A stretch of 54,196 nt of DNA from Dialister histaminiformans (GCF_900103425.1 NZ_FMXA01000005.1:76087-130282), one strand, 5' to 3'; shown: positions 41,789 through 51,436, counted from the first letter of the stretch. Translations and numbers: made by a program. The notes: generated by a model not told the origin, from the sequence alone.

Positions 41789-42658
41789 ATGGTTAAACAT
41801 AAAAAAATGAAGAAAATTACTGTAGATGAAATGAAATCAATTGAATTGAACATTTTAATTGATGTTGCAGCATTTTGTGAAGAGCATAAATTACGTTATT
41901 ATTTATGTGGAGGCACTTTGTTGGGAGCAATACGTCATAAAGGGTTTATTCCATGGGATGATGATATAGATATTATTATGCCTCGCCCGGATTATATGAA
42001 ATTTTTAACAGAATATAATAAGAGAGAAGGTCCTTATAAAGTAAATTCTGAAATTAATCAAAAAAACTGGCACGCAACACACGCAAACGTAGAAGACAAA
42101 CGAACAATAAAAATTAATACTAATTTTGGCAAAATCAACCAGTATGGAATTGATATAGATGTATTTCCAATAGATGGTTCACCTGATAATGAAAAAAAAC
42201 GTAAAAGTTTTTGGCTAATTAATAATGTGTTAGCACGAATCGCAACATTATCAGTATTAAGTTTTACTATAAGCAAGTATTATGCTGATCAAGATGTGTC
42301 TTTTGCATCCTTACGTACGCTACTCAGAACCGGCGTTAAATTTTTAGGAATTCCAATTGCAAAATTGATTTGCTCTTTTTGGAATCTTAATCAAATTGTA
42401 ACTAACAGGGCCATGAAATATGACGTTGATAAAAGCGAATATATAGGAGTAAGTACATTTCCTCATTATGGATATAAAGAGTGTATCAAAGGCGCTCCGT
42501 TTTTAAAAATTACGAAGAGAATATTTGAGGGCAAATATTTTAATACTCCTGATAATTATGATGAATATTTGAGTAACCTATATGGTGATTACATGACACC
42601 ACCATCTAAACAATCCCAGCAGTCTCATCATGATTTTGAAGTATATTGGAGAGAATAA
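41789..42658 (+). CDS. LicD family phosphotransferase
   Basis: This 289-residue LicD protein has the nucleotidyltransferase-fold motif YLCGGTLLGAIRHKGFIPWD followed by DDIDI. LicD proteins transfer phosphocholine or another phospho-polyol from a CDP carrier to a glycan. The next genes encode a CDP-type cytidylyltransferase and an SDR enzyme, so a CDP-alditol may be the donor. Codon use is strongly AT-rich. The start may be ATG 41789 or ATG 41807; the RBS is weak for both. Confidence 0.87.
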   Translation: MVKHKKMKKITVDEMKSIELNILIDVAAFCEEHKLRYYLCGGTLLGAIRHKGFIPWDDDIDIIMPRPDYMKFLTEYNKREGPYKVNSEINQKNWHATHANVEDKRTIKINTNFGKINQYGIDIDVFPIDGSPDNEKKRKSFWLINNVLARIATLSVLSFTISKYYADQDVSFASLRTLLRTGVKFLGIPIAKLICSFWNLNQIVTNRAMKYDVDKSEYIGVSTFPHYGYKECIKGAPFLKITKRIFEGKYFNTPDNYDEYLSNLYGDYMTPPSKQSQQSHHDFEVYWRE

Positions 42659-42715
42659 AGTTGTTGCTTGAATTAACGACAGAAATTATAATTTCAGATT
42701 ATAAAGGAGAATTTT

Positions 42716-43435
42716 ATGCCGATAATAGCTCTATTAACAGCAGCAGGAATAGGAAGCCGGATGCATCAGGATATTCCCAAACAATTTTTAAATGTGGACA
42801 ATAAACCGATTCTTATTTATACACTTGAAGCCTTTCAAAAACACCCAAGTATTGATGAAATCTGTGTAGTGATTCTAAAAGGATGGGAAAATATTCTTGA
42901 AGCCTACGCAAAGCAGTTTAATATTTCCAAATTAAAATATGTGGTTCTAGGGGGAGCAACAGGGCAGGAATCTATTTGTAATGGGCTTCGTGAAATCAGG
43001 AAATATCGAGATGATAATGACATCGTAATGATTCATGACGGAAATCGTCCGATGGTCAGTCAGGAAATGATTACCAACAGTCTGGTTACCTATCAGAAGT
43101 ATGGAGATGCAGTTGCAGCTATTCCTTGTACAGAAGTTGTATTTGTAGTGGATAAACCAGAATTGCAGGTATCAGGCAAATCTATTGAGCGAAATAATCT
43201 TCGGCGTACACAGACTCCTCACACTTACCGGCTGGGAGATATTCTGGAAGCACAGGAAAAAGCACAGAAAATGGGATACACTAATATGGCAGCTTGTCCG
43301 ACTCTTATGGAAAAGCTTGGCAGGCCATCCCATTTTTCGGTGGGATCAGAAAAAAATCTTAAGATTACAACTACAGAGGATATTGAAATCTTTAAAGCAT
43401 TACTTCATTCAGAAAATGATTCATGGATTAAGTGA
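42716..43435 (+). CDS. IspD/TarI-family cytidylyltransferase
   Basis: This 239-residue enzyme has ALLTAAGIGSRMHQDIPKQF, the signature of the IspD/TarI family, and MIHDGNRPMVS. IspD makes CDP-methylerythritol for isoprenoids; TarI/Bcs1 makes CDP-ribitol. Position between licD and an SDR gene inside a polysaccharide locus favours a CDP-polyol donor for LicD. I cannot exclude an IspD role. RBS AAAGGAG precedes the ATG. Confidence 0.85.
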   Translation: MPIIALLTAAGIGSRMHQDIPKQFLNVDNKPILIYTLEAFQKHPSIDEICVVILKGWENILEAYAKQFNISKLKYVVLGGATGQESICNGLREIRKYRDDNDIVMIHDGNRPMVSQEMITNSLVTYQKYGDAVAAIPCTEVVFVVDKPELQVSGKSIERNNLRRTQTPHTYRLGDILEAQEKAQKMGYTNMAACPTLMEKLGRPSHFSVGSEKNLKITTTEDIEIFKALLHSENDSWIK

Positions 43436-43460
43436 TTTTTTTTGATAAGGTGAGGACAGG

Positions 43461-44510
43461 ATGTATATAAAAGCACAACAGTACAATCAGGATATAAAGC
43501 GCATTATTAATCTGAATCTACCGTGGAAAAAGTTACAAAACCATTCTTTGCTTGTAACAGGAGCATCGGGACTTATTGGGACAATGTTGATTGATGTGCT
43601 TATGGCTAAAAATGAAAAAGAACAATTAAATTGTAACATCTATGCTGTTGGCAGAAATAAAAACAAAGCCTGGAAACGTTTTAGTGATTATTGGGATAAC
43701 TCTAATTTTCACTTCCTGTCGCTGGATATAAATAATCCTATTCCACTGAAACATAATATTGACTACATTATCCATGCAGCCAGCAATACTCATCCAAAAT
43801 TATACGCTTCAGATCCCGTTGGATCACTGATGACTAACCTGGAAGGGACTTATAATCTCCTGGAATATGGAAGGACACATGATTTAAAACGCATGCTGTT
43901 TCTTTCGTCAGTAGAAATTTATGGTCAGGCTATACATCCGGAAGATATTTTCGATGAAGATTATTGTGGATATATTAATTGTAATCAAGTAAGAGCCTGC
44001 TATCCTGAAGGGAAAAGAGCAGGGGAAGCACTTTGTAACGCTTACATTTCCAAGTACGGATTGGATATTGTAATCCCCCGCCTGTCCCGTGTTTATGGTC
44101 CTACCATGCGATTGGATGACAGTAAAGCTATGAGTCAGTTCCTAATGAATGGAGTACGGGGAGAAGATATTGTACTCAAGAGTCGTGGACTGCAAAAATT
44201 TTCCTATTGTTACGTTGGAGATGTAGTACAGGGATTATTGTACTGCCTGCTTAGGGGGAAATGTGGGGAGGCTTATAATGTTTCCGACGTGAAGACGGAT
44301 ATGCTGCTGAAGGATATCACACAATACATTGCTAGTCTGAATGGACACGAGGTAGTATTTCATCTGCCAGATGCAAATGAACAAAAAGGTTTTTCAAAAG
44401 TTACCGTAGGGGTCATGGATTCAACAAAGTTGCAATCGCTGGGATGGCGGCCTTTTGATGATTTGAAGAGTGGAATTAAGAAAACCATTGAAATTTTGCA
44501 AAGTCTTTAA
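43461..44510 (+). CDS. NAD-dependent epimerase/dehydratase (extended SDR)
   Basis: This 349-residue SDR protein has the Rossmann motif LLVTGASGLIGTMLIDVL at about residues 29-46 and the SSVEIYG active-site region. The usual YxxxK lies in CYPEGKRAGEAL. The substrate is unknown. Together with the cytidylyltransferase and LicD it may reduce or epimerise the CDP-linked group. It starts 25 bases after the cytidylyltransferase gene. Confidence 0.82.
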   Translation: MYIKAQQYNQDIKRIINLNLPWKKLQNHSLLVTGASGLIGTMLIDVLMAKNEKEQLNCNIYAVGRNKNKAWKRFSDYWDNSNFHFLSLDINNPIPLKHNIDYIIHAASNTHPKLYASDPVGSLMTNLEGTYNLLEYGRTHDLKRMLFLSSVEIYGQAIHPEDIFDEDYCGYINCNQVRACYPEGKRAGEALCNAYISKYGLDIVIPRLSRVYGPTMRLDDSKAMSQFLMNGVRGEDIVLKSRGLQKFSYCYVGDVVQGLLYCLLRGKCGEAYNVSDVKTDMLLKDITQYIASLNGHEVVFHLPDANEQKGFSKVTVGVMDSTKLQSLGWRPFDDLKSGIKKTIEILQSL

Positions 44511-44534
44511 TCCGGATAGGAGGAGTAAAGCGGA

Positions 44535-45476
44535 ATGCCAAAGGTGAGCGTTATTGTACCAGTTTATAATGTAGCAGCTTATTTGGATAAATGTATAGAA
44601 TCTTTATGCAATCAGACGATTGAGGATATTGAGATTATTCTCGTAGATGATGGGTCAAAAGACGAAAGTGGAGTAATGTGTGATGAGTATGCTAAAATGG
44701 ATGCCCGAATTAAAGTAATTCACAAATCCAATGGTGGGCTTAGTGATGCACGGAATGCAGGGCTTGATATTTGTCAGGGTGAATACATTGGCTTTGTTGA
44801 TAGTGATGATTGCGTAGAGAAAGAAATGTATGAAGTCCTGTATGACCGAGCGATAAAGTTCAATGCAGATGTTTCAGGATGTATGCTTAATTATATTTAT
44901 AATGATAAAGTTATAGCGGGCGATGGAAAAAATTTTACTTCTAATGATAAAATCTGTATTATAAAATTTATTTTTGAGGGTTACGGTGGACAGATTTCTG
45001 TATGCAATAAAATTTTCAAAAAAGATATTTTTGATTGTTTACGATTTGATGTAGGAAAATATTATGAAGATGCATACTTTGTCTTGAAGTGGATTGAAAA
45101 AGCTTCGTGTTTTACTTGTATAAATCACGGATATTATAATTATTTTTATCGAACAGATAGCATTACTACTGAAAAATTTAGTAAAAAGGCTTGGGACATA
45201 GTCGAGGCGTACAAATACAATTTAGGAGTTATAAAAGAAAAATATCCGAAGGCTCAATATTATGCCGAGCGTAGGCTATGGTGGGCTTATAGAATCATAA
45301 TAGAGCGAATGACTAGAAACAACATTAGTAGTCATGAAGCAGTAAAACCTCTGAAAAAAAATCTGATAAGAATTTTATCCAACCCGGTAATTTCTTTCAA
45401 AGCTAAACTAGGATATATTCTGCTTTGTATAAGCACGAAATTTTATATAAAAGTACGATCAGATTCAACTCACTAA
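44535..45476 (+). CDS. Glycosyltransferase family 2
   Basis: This 313-residue GT2 protein has KVSVIVPVYNVAAYLDKCI, IILVDDGSKDESG, and the DXD motif in GFVDSDDCVEKEMY. It is a cytoplasmic GT-A transferase of the EpsJ/CpsJ type that adds one sugar of the repeat unit; donor and linkage cannot be read. RBS AGGAGGAG precedes the ATG. The gene is AT-rich like its neighbours. Confidence 0.88.
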   Translation: MPKVSVIVPVYNVAAYLDKCIESLCNQTIEDIEIILVDDGSKDESGVMCDEYAKMDARIKVIHKSNGGLSDARNAGLDICQGEYIGFVDSDDCVEKEMYEVLYDRAIKFNADVSGCMLNYIYNDKVIAGDGKNFTSNDKICIIKFIFEGYGGQISVCNKIFKKDIFDCLRFDVGKYYEDAYFVLKWIEKASCFTCINHGYYNYFYRTDSITTEKFSKKAWDIVEAYKYNLGVIKEKYPKAQYYAERRLWWAYRIIIERMTRNNISSHEAVKPLKKNLIRILSNPVISFKAKLGYILLCISTKFYIKVRSDSTH

Positions 45477-45608
45477 GTATACGAAAAATAGGGAAATATT
45501 TGCTTTCTTATATTAACGAATTAGCATTGAAAATTTCAAGAAATATTTAAATTGACTTATTGGATTGTCAATATCTTACTTTAATCAATAAATTGTGGAG
45601 TATAAGAA

Positions 45609-47579
45609 ATGATAAATTTTGATCATATAAAAGAAATAATTGATCGAAGCTCTCTTATATCTTTTGACTTGTTTGATACACTTATTAAACGTGATTGCTA
45701 TAAACCAACCGAACTTTTTGTTTTTTTAGAGCAAAAAATAAATCAGAGATATAAGATTGAAAGTCACTTCTCTTCAAAAAGGATTCAGGCAGAAATAAAT
45801 GCACGTAATAATTCTGAGGCAGAAGAAGTTTCTCTAGATGAAATATATGATGAACTTTCTTTTGATACTGAAGTTGTACCCAAAGTACAGATACAGCAAT
45901 GGGAAGAGGAATATGAATATAAAGTTTGTCAGTGGAATCCCCTGATGAAACCTGTATATGAATATTGTATGAACCAGGGAAAGAGAATTTTTATTGTTAC
46001 CGACATATACCTTCCGGAAAAATTAATAAAAAATATTCTTCGGAAGCTTAATATTCAATATGATGCGCTATATGTATCTTCTACATTAAAAAAAACGAAG
46101 AGTAACCAAACTCTTTTTCAGAAAATGCTGACTGAAACTGGTATACAACCGTCTGATATTGTCCATATTGGGGACAATCAGAAAAGTGACTATTTGATGC
46201 CAAAGAAACTGGGGATTCAAGCCATTAATATTCCTAAGGATGTCAGATTAAACATATTGTTAAATAACAAATTATATAAAACAAATTCACGGTATGCAGA
46301 TTTGTGCTCTTTTATTAATAATCATGCCGATACCCATTCTTGGAATGCATTGAATGTTGAGAAAATTTCTGACTTTTTTTCAGAAGTTGGATACGAGGCT
46401 CAGGGACCCGTATTATATGGTTATGTAAACTGGCTACAGGAGCGGTTTCAGAAAGATGGTATTGAGAAAGTTTTCTTTCTTGCCCGTGATGGACAGCTTA
46501 TGCAGACAGCGTATAGGAAGTTAAAGGACCCTATTCCTAATAAGTACATGTATGCTTCTAGAAAAGCACTGATAATACCCTCACTTTGGATGAATCCTTC
46601 TATTCGGGGAATAAAAAATGCCATTTACTGGGGAGAATGCGGTACCATTTCAAGTTTTTTGAAAAAGATTGGTCTTGATCCGAAAAAATTTGACAATATT
46701 TATACTGAGGCTGGATTTTCACTGGAGAATACTTATGAATATGAGGAACTATGGGAAAACCCGAATTTTCAGGATATTTTTGTAAAACATATAAAACAGA
46801 AAATGATATCCCACAGTCATGAAACGTATAATTTGTTGCTTAAATATTTAAAGCAACTTGATTTTTCTGGGAAAGTAGCAGTAGTGGATATTGGATGGTT
46901 TGGCCATATGCAGGCAGCATTGGAAAAAATAGTGCAAGAAGCTCATATTCCGGTTGAGATACATGGATATTATCTGGGATTAAGACCCGAGTCATCTATT
47001 TTAAATCATCTTCATGCCAAGGGGTACCTTTTTGACGTAAATCATTATCAGGGGTTAGAAAATTTAGAAAAAACATTTAATGCGATTGTGGAAATATTGT
47101 TCACAGCAGATCATGGAACAACAAAGGGCTACACGGAAAAGGAAGGCACCATTGTTCCGGTTTTGGGGAAATGGGAATATGGTGAATCGTCATCATACAT
47201 AAATGATTTTAGGATGATTCAAGCTTGTCAGAAGGGAGCACTTTCTTTTATTGATGATATGAAAGAAGCAAAAATTTATTTCCCGTTCAGATTCAATCCT
47301 GATGTAATTTTTGCAAACTGGATGCAATTAGGAATTCATCCATCTTTAAAAATTGCTGAGTTATTTGGAAATCTTCATTTTATGGATGATGATGTAAGAT
47401 GCCTGGCGAAACCTGAAAAAAATGCAGGCTTCTATTTTTTTCACCCACACACCTTTTTAAAAGAGTTTCGGAATGCCTTTTGGCGTAAGGGGTTTGTAAC
47501 CAGAACTTTGGGTGACCATTTGTTATTTACAGGGATGTATGATGTAGCGAAAAAAATATATCATATGGTCAGAAAATAG
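45609..47579 (+). CDS. Large HAD-domain protein of polysaccharide loci
   Basis: This 656-residue protein starts with a HAD-like domain (SFDLFDTLIKRDC at about residues 18-30, then FIVTDIYLPEKL and VHIGDNQKSDY as later motifs). A long C-terminal part has VFFLARDGQLMQTAYRKL and VAVVDIGWFGHMQAAL. The architecture is common in polysaccharide clusters, but its reaction is not known to me. It may phosphorylate or dephosphorylate a glycan precursor or act as a transferase. A 132-base AT-rich gap precedes it. Confidence 0.75.
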   Translation: MINFDHIKEIIDRSSLISFDLFDTLIKRDCYKPTELFVFLEQKINQRYKIESHFSSKRIQAEINARNNSEAEEVSLDEIYDELSFDTEVVPKVQIQQWEEEYEYKVCQWNPLMKPVYEYCMNQGKRIFIVTDIYLPEKLIKNILRKLNIQYDALYVSSTLKKTKSNQTLFQKMLTETGIQPSDIVHIGDNQKSDYLMPKKLGIQAINIPKDVRLNILLNNKLYKTNSRYADLCSFINNHADTHSWNALNVEKISDFFSEVGYEAQGPVLYGYVNWLQERFQKDGIEKVFFLARDGQLMQTAYRKLKDPIPNKYMYASRKALIIPSLWMNPSIRGIKNAIYWGECGTISSFLKKIGLDPKKFDNIYTEAGFSLENTYEYEELWENPNFQDIFVKHIKQKMISHSHETYNLLLKYLKQLDFSGKVAVVDIGWFGHMQAALEKIVQEAHIPVEIHGYYLGLRPESSILNHLHAKGYLFDVNHYQGLENLEKTFNAIVEILFTADHGTTKGYTEKEGTIVPVLGKWEYGESSSYINDFRMIQACQKGALSFIDDMKEAKIYFPFRFNPDVIFANWMQLGIHPSLKIAELFGNLHFMDDDVRCLAKPEKNAGFYFFHPHTFLKEFRNAFWRKGFVTRTLGDHLLFTGMYDVAKKIYHMVRK

Positions 47580-47686
47580 ATTATTGAAGAATATGTAAAT
47601 GTTGGAGCAGAAAAAACACATTTAGCTTAAATACAAGTTGTTTGAAAATATATTTAAATATCTTTAAATGATAAAGGAAGAGAATT

Positions 47687-48934
47687 TTGAAAAAGGGTAA
47701 TCATGTTTTAATGGAAAACATTTTTTCCATGCTGACATTGCGAGGGTTGGAATATATCCTTTCATTTCTTCTTGTGCCATATATGTTGAGAATCTTAGGA
47801 CCGGCTAACTATGGTGCAATAGCTTTTATGCAGAGCATTGTATCTTATTTCAACCTTTTCATCGATTTTGGATTTAACCTGACGGCACCGAGAGAACTGG
47901 CTCAGGCTGAAATGAGGGATATTCCTCTCATATTTTCTGCCTACATATGGGCAAAAATTGCTTTGTGGTTGGGCGTATCCATACTTTTTGTTTTGGGGAT
48001 AATTATCGTTCAAAATTTTACAGTGTATAATTTTGATTATATCCTGTTTATTGCAGTATATACATCGGTACTGGGAAATGTTTTGTTTCCCATATGGTTT
48101 TTCCAGGGAATACAACAAATGAGATATATAACGATTATTAACCTGATTGGAAGATTTTTTACAATTGGTTGTATTTTTCTTTTAGTAAAAAAACCGACTG
48201 ATTACGTAGAAGCTGCATTCTTTTTGTCATGTACACCACTTTTGGCGGGAATAATGTCGATTATATTTATAGCTTCTCATTTTCCGGGGATTCTCCAAAG
48301 ACCCCAATTTGATAAAATTAAAGAGGTTGTCAATAAAAGCTATCGGATATTTGTATCTAACCTAGCTGTTAATTTATATACAAATTCAGATATAGTTATA
48401 CTTGGTGCTCTTACGAATAATACTATTGTTGGATACTATAGTGGGGCGGATAAACTGATAGGGTGTGTAAAAAGAGGAATCTGGGCTGTTAATGAAGCTG
48501 TATATCCTTATATAAGTCGTAAATTTAGAGATTCATACGATTCGGCTATTTATTTTTTAAAAAAACAATTAATTATTTATTCCAGCTGTGGAATTTTAGG
48601 TGGTTTTTGTATACTTTCCTTGTCACCATATGTAATTCCATGGCTTTTGGGTGATAAATATATTCCTTCTATTATGCCTCTCCGGATTTTGGCATTTGTT
48701 CCATTAATTGTATCGATTAGTAATATCTTTGGATATGAAACGATGTTACCATTAGGGATGGAGAGCACATATAGTCGAATTCTTTTAATAGCTTCTGCAC
48801 TAAATTTGATTATTATCGGACCATTAATTTATTTCTATGGTGCAAATGGAGTTTCTATAGCTGTAATGATTACAGAATTTTTTGTAATGGCATTGATGGC
48901 ATTGATTTTATATCGGAAAAGGATATTATTATAA
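47687..48934 (+). CDS. wzx: Oligosaccharide flippase (Wzx type)
   Basis: This 415-residue membrane protein has 12 or so hydrophobic segments and the polysaccharide biosynthesis/MATE-like start ENIFSMLTLRGLEYILSFLL with YMLRILGPANYGAIAFM. Wzx moves undecaprenyl-linked repeat units across the inner membrane. The start is TTG 47687, with AAAGGAAG seven bases upstream. A perfect 26-bp palindrome lies just after the stop. Confidence 0.9.
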   Translation: MKKGNHVLMENIFSMLTLRGLEYILSFLLVPYMLRILGPANYGAIAFMQSIVSYFNLFIDFGFNLTAPRELAQAEMRDIPLIFSAYIWAKIALWLGVSILFVLGIIIVQNFTVYNFDYILFIAVYTSVLGNVLFPIWFFQGIQQMRYITIINLIGRFFTIGCIFLLVKKPTDYVEAAFFLSCTPLLAGIMSIIFIASHFPGILQRPQFDKIKEVVNKSYRIFVSNLAVNLYTNSDIVILGALTNNTIVGYYSGADKLIGCVKRGIWAVNEAVYPYISRKFRDSYDSAIYFLKKQLIIYSSCGILGGFCILSLSPYVIPWLLGDKYIPSIMPLRILAFVPLIVSISNIFGYETMLPLGMESTYSRILLIASALNLIIIGPLIYFYGANGVSIAVMITEFFVMALMALILYRKRILL

Positions 48935-48940
48935 ATCATA

Positions 48941-48966
48941 AAAATATTTATGGCCATAAATATTTT
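48941..48966. terminator. Perfect 26-bp palindrome after wzx
   Basis: AAAATATTTATGG joined to its reverse complement forms a loop-less 13-bp palindrome seven bases after the wzx stop. The right arm ends TATTTT, which could serve as a weak T-run. It may also be a protein-binding site. Confidence 0.5.
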
Positions 48967-49135
48967 CTGAAGAGAACGGGGATAAAGGGATGTCAAGTTA
49001 TTTTAATTACATCTTAAAATAAGCCTAGATTATAGCATACTTTTATTGCTCAGCAGGCCAAAACATAGACATAGTATGAGGTCATATTACAGTCCCCCTG
49101 TACTACAGCAGTAGAATTTAATATAAGAGGAAAAA

Positions 49136-50686
49136 ATGGAAAAACAAAAAAATCTTATTTTTGGTGTAATAGTATTTACTTTAATATTTTGTTACATTCC
49201 TACGGCATTGCAATTGAATTTTCTGGCAGGTACATGGGCTACTAAATTAACAATTTACCCAATTATTATCGCTATGGTTTTTACATTGTTTTATAGAAAG
49301 TCTTTTTCATTGTCTCGTGATGAACGGAAAATGCTGATAAGATATTTGGTGGTTTATTTTTTTGTTATGATAATATCACTTGTCTGGGGATTAGTAGATT
49401 ATCCTTATTATAATGTAATATTACAGGGACCAGTTAATCAGATAAAAAAATTACCTAGTGTATATTCCTTCTTAATTAATCATGATATCTCTGTTACAAA
49501 ACAGGGACTACTTTTTGTATGGATGTTAGCTCGACCAATTAAGGCTTTGTTTGTCGATATATTTTGGGGTCTTAGTCTTTCTGTATTGGTGTATGTTTGG
49601 TATAAAAATGATTTTCATAATGGACTTCGATTTTTCTTAAAGGGAGTGATTGCGTCTGTAATAGTAGTTGTATTGTATGGCTTTTTGGATGCAATGTATT
49701 TGTCAGGTAGTGAGTTGGCTACAGATATTTTAATAATATTGAATCCGATTGTTCATGAAATAAAAGAGGAGGGAATCTGGTGGCCACCCATTTTATGGAA
49801 TGGGCAGTTGAGATCACTTTTTGCAGAACCTTCGTATTATGGGATATTTGTGGCCTTCGCACTACCTTGGATATGGTATGTTCTTGATACCTCCAGAAAT
49901 ATGCGTAATCGTTTATTTCTCTGGGGGATATTGTTTTTCCTTATACTGTTTTTATTTTTAACAAGGGCAAGAACAGCCAATGTTTTGTTATTAGCTGAAG
50001 TAGTGTTGCTCTTTTTATTTACAATTTCTGGTTTTTTACAATCTAGAAGATTTTTCCTGTCAGTTTTTTTGTGTGTGCTACTTGCATTTGGAACTTCACT
50101 GGTGCTATTTAATTATGGTTTTGGTAAGAATTCCAACAATATGACCGCTTTGAGTTATATGCAAGATAACATAGGTTCTCTTACAAGTGTGGATAAACGG
50201 AGCAATCGATCTCGCTATTCAGTTATGATTGCTGACTTAAAAATTGGTATGGAACATCCTGTTTTAGGTGTTGGGCCACATTTACGAAATGCTTATATTC
50301 CTCATTACTTACCAGATAAAGAACATTTAAGTAATGAAACTAAAAATTGGATTAAAAATCAGGATGAAAAGGGCATTTTAAGAGCTGGCTTTCCTGAATT
50401 AGGAGAATACACAAGTCGATTTGCAGAAACGGGAATTTTAGGCCTTTTGGTTTTTATGTTACCTTCGTTTTACCTGATTTGGAGAATAATCATTTTTTTG
50501 AAAATTCACAGGAAAGATATGCCCCAAATTCGTGCCATAACCGTATATTTTTTGATTTCATTCCTCGGTGTTTTGGCAACGGGAATAGGGGATAGTTTAC
50601 ACGTTTTATTTTCTTATTGGTTGTTATTGGGATTGGGATTTACACTACTGCATTACATTACAATTGAGTCAGATGAGAAAAAGTGA
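49136..50686 (+). CDS. wzy: O-antigen/capsule polymerase (Wzy type)
   Basis: This 516-residue membrane protein has about 11-12 hydrophobic segments and one long outer loop (about residues 350-430). The family block LRSLFAEPSYYGIFVAFALP and the later GMEHPVLGVGPHLRNAYIPH resemble O-antigen ligase/polymerase domains. Wzy polymerases are diverse, so this rests on topology, those motifs and the position after wzx. The locus ends here; no wza, wzc or Wzz-like gene is in the window. Confidence 0.82.
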   Translation: MEKQKNLIFGVIVFTLIFCYIPTALQLNFLAGTWATKLTIYPIIIAMVFTLFYRKSFSLSRDERKMLIRYLVVYFFVMIISLVWGLVDYPYYNVILQGPVNQIKKLPSVYSFLINHDISVTKQGLLFVWMLARPIKALFVDIFWGLSLSVLVYVWYKNDFHNGLRFFLKGVIASVIVVVLYGFLDAMYLSGSELATDILIILNPIVHEIKEEGIWWPPILWNGQLRSLFAEPSYYGIFVAFALPWIWYVLDTSRNMRNRLFLWGILFFLILFLFLTRARTANVLLLAEVVLLFLFTISGFLQSRRFFLSVFLCVLLAFGTSLVLFNYGFGKNSNNMTALSYMQDNIGSLTSVDKRSNRSRYSVMIADLKIGMEHPVLGVGPHLRNAYIPHYLPDKEHLSNETKNWIKNQDEKGILRAGFPELGEYTSRFAETGILGLLVFMLPSFYLIWRIIIFLKIHRKDMPQIRAITVYFLISFLGVLATGIGDSLHVLFSYWLLLGLGFTLLHYITIESDEKK

Positions 50687-51088
50687 AACGGCATAAACTT
50701 TAAAATTTATAGATTTTTTCTGTATTACCAATCCGATGTTTAGTAATGTATGAGACTTTCTGCAACCTATTGTTGTTATTACTGATTTAGTAGTTTCCAG
50801 AATCAGACAAATTTTTAGGGAGTACAGTTGATTTGCCTTCGATTTGTTCTTTATTGTTTTTTTAGCCCGGTAAATTGCAATAACTAAGGTTTTTCACGGA
50901 AATTGGGGGATGAATAATCAGCAGGTAAAGAAATAATCTACGTTTCGGTACCCATATCCGATTCTCTTTAGTACCTAATAACAGATATAAGAGAAATCGT
51001 TGAATTGAAAATCAAATAGTTAAAGCGATAGTAGAGTATGTGCAAATGAAATATCGTTGAAGCTTGGAGATATAACTCATTCAATAAC
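50687..51088. other. AT-rich intergenic region, no feature seen
   Basis: This region follows wzy. I found no reading frame with recognisable content, no tRNA and no clear repeat. It lacks the hairpin chains found at other unit borders. It may hold remnants beyond recognition. Confidence 0.3.
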
Positions 51089-51140
51089 AAAAAAAGCCAA
51101 AACAGATGTCCAATCAAGGATACCTGTTTTGGCTTTTCTT
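51089..51140. terminator. Terminator between wzy and the small secreted protein gene
   Basis: AAAAGCCAAAACAG (51092-51105) pairs with CTGTTTTGGCTTTT (51124-51137), and an inner TGTCC/GGATA adds more pairs. A-rich and T-rich ends make it fit both directions: for the polysaccharide locus and for the minus-strand gene at 51221-51436. Confidence 0.8.
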
Positions 51141-51220
51141 TTGGCCGATTTGCATACGAAAAAATGTATTTTGCAGTGCACAATACATAGCGGGACTGCA
51201 TTTTCTTTTAGGTAATTTCT

Positions 51221-51436
51221 TTATGGACGGCACACCTTGCATGGCACATACCCGGCATGAAGGGCCTCGTTCTTTGTTTTGAAGTACACTCTATGATCAT
51301 TGCGGATTTTTCGTTCGAAACGACAGCCTTCTGTGTGAGATTTGAAACTGTTAGAGTTCCCGACATAGGCAAAAGCAGAACTGGTCATACAAATCAGAAG
51401 GGAAGCCATAGCCAGGGATTTTTTCAGTGTTTTCAT
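51221..51436 (-). CDS. Small exported protein with Ada-like Cys motif
   Basis: This 71-residue protein starts MKTLKKSLAMASLLICMTSS and has AFA before the likely signal peptidase site, so it is probably exported. The mature part has GCRFERKIR and ends YVPCKVCRP. Three Cys with nearby His resemble the small zinc-binding motif seen in Ada and at the end of some nucleases (...GYxPCKxCxP). No enzyme domain is present. I prefer ATG 51436 over the TTG 15 bases upstream. A terminator follows. Confidence 0.7.
   Translation of the reverse strand: MKTLKKSLAMASLLICMTSSAFAYVGNSNSFKSHTEGCRFERKIRNDHRVYFKTKNEALHAGYVPCKVCRP

Noticed and set aside
45477-45608. Possible small gene or RNA between the GT2 gene and the HAD gene
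   Set aside because: The gap is simply AT-rich; no frame, hairpin or promoter stood out.
50968-51201. Minus-strand frame of 77 codons
   Set aside because: It runs through the 51089-51140 terminator, and its sequence shows no domain or RBS.
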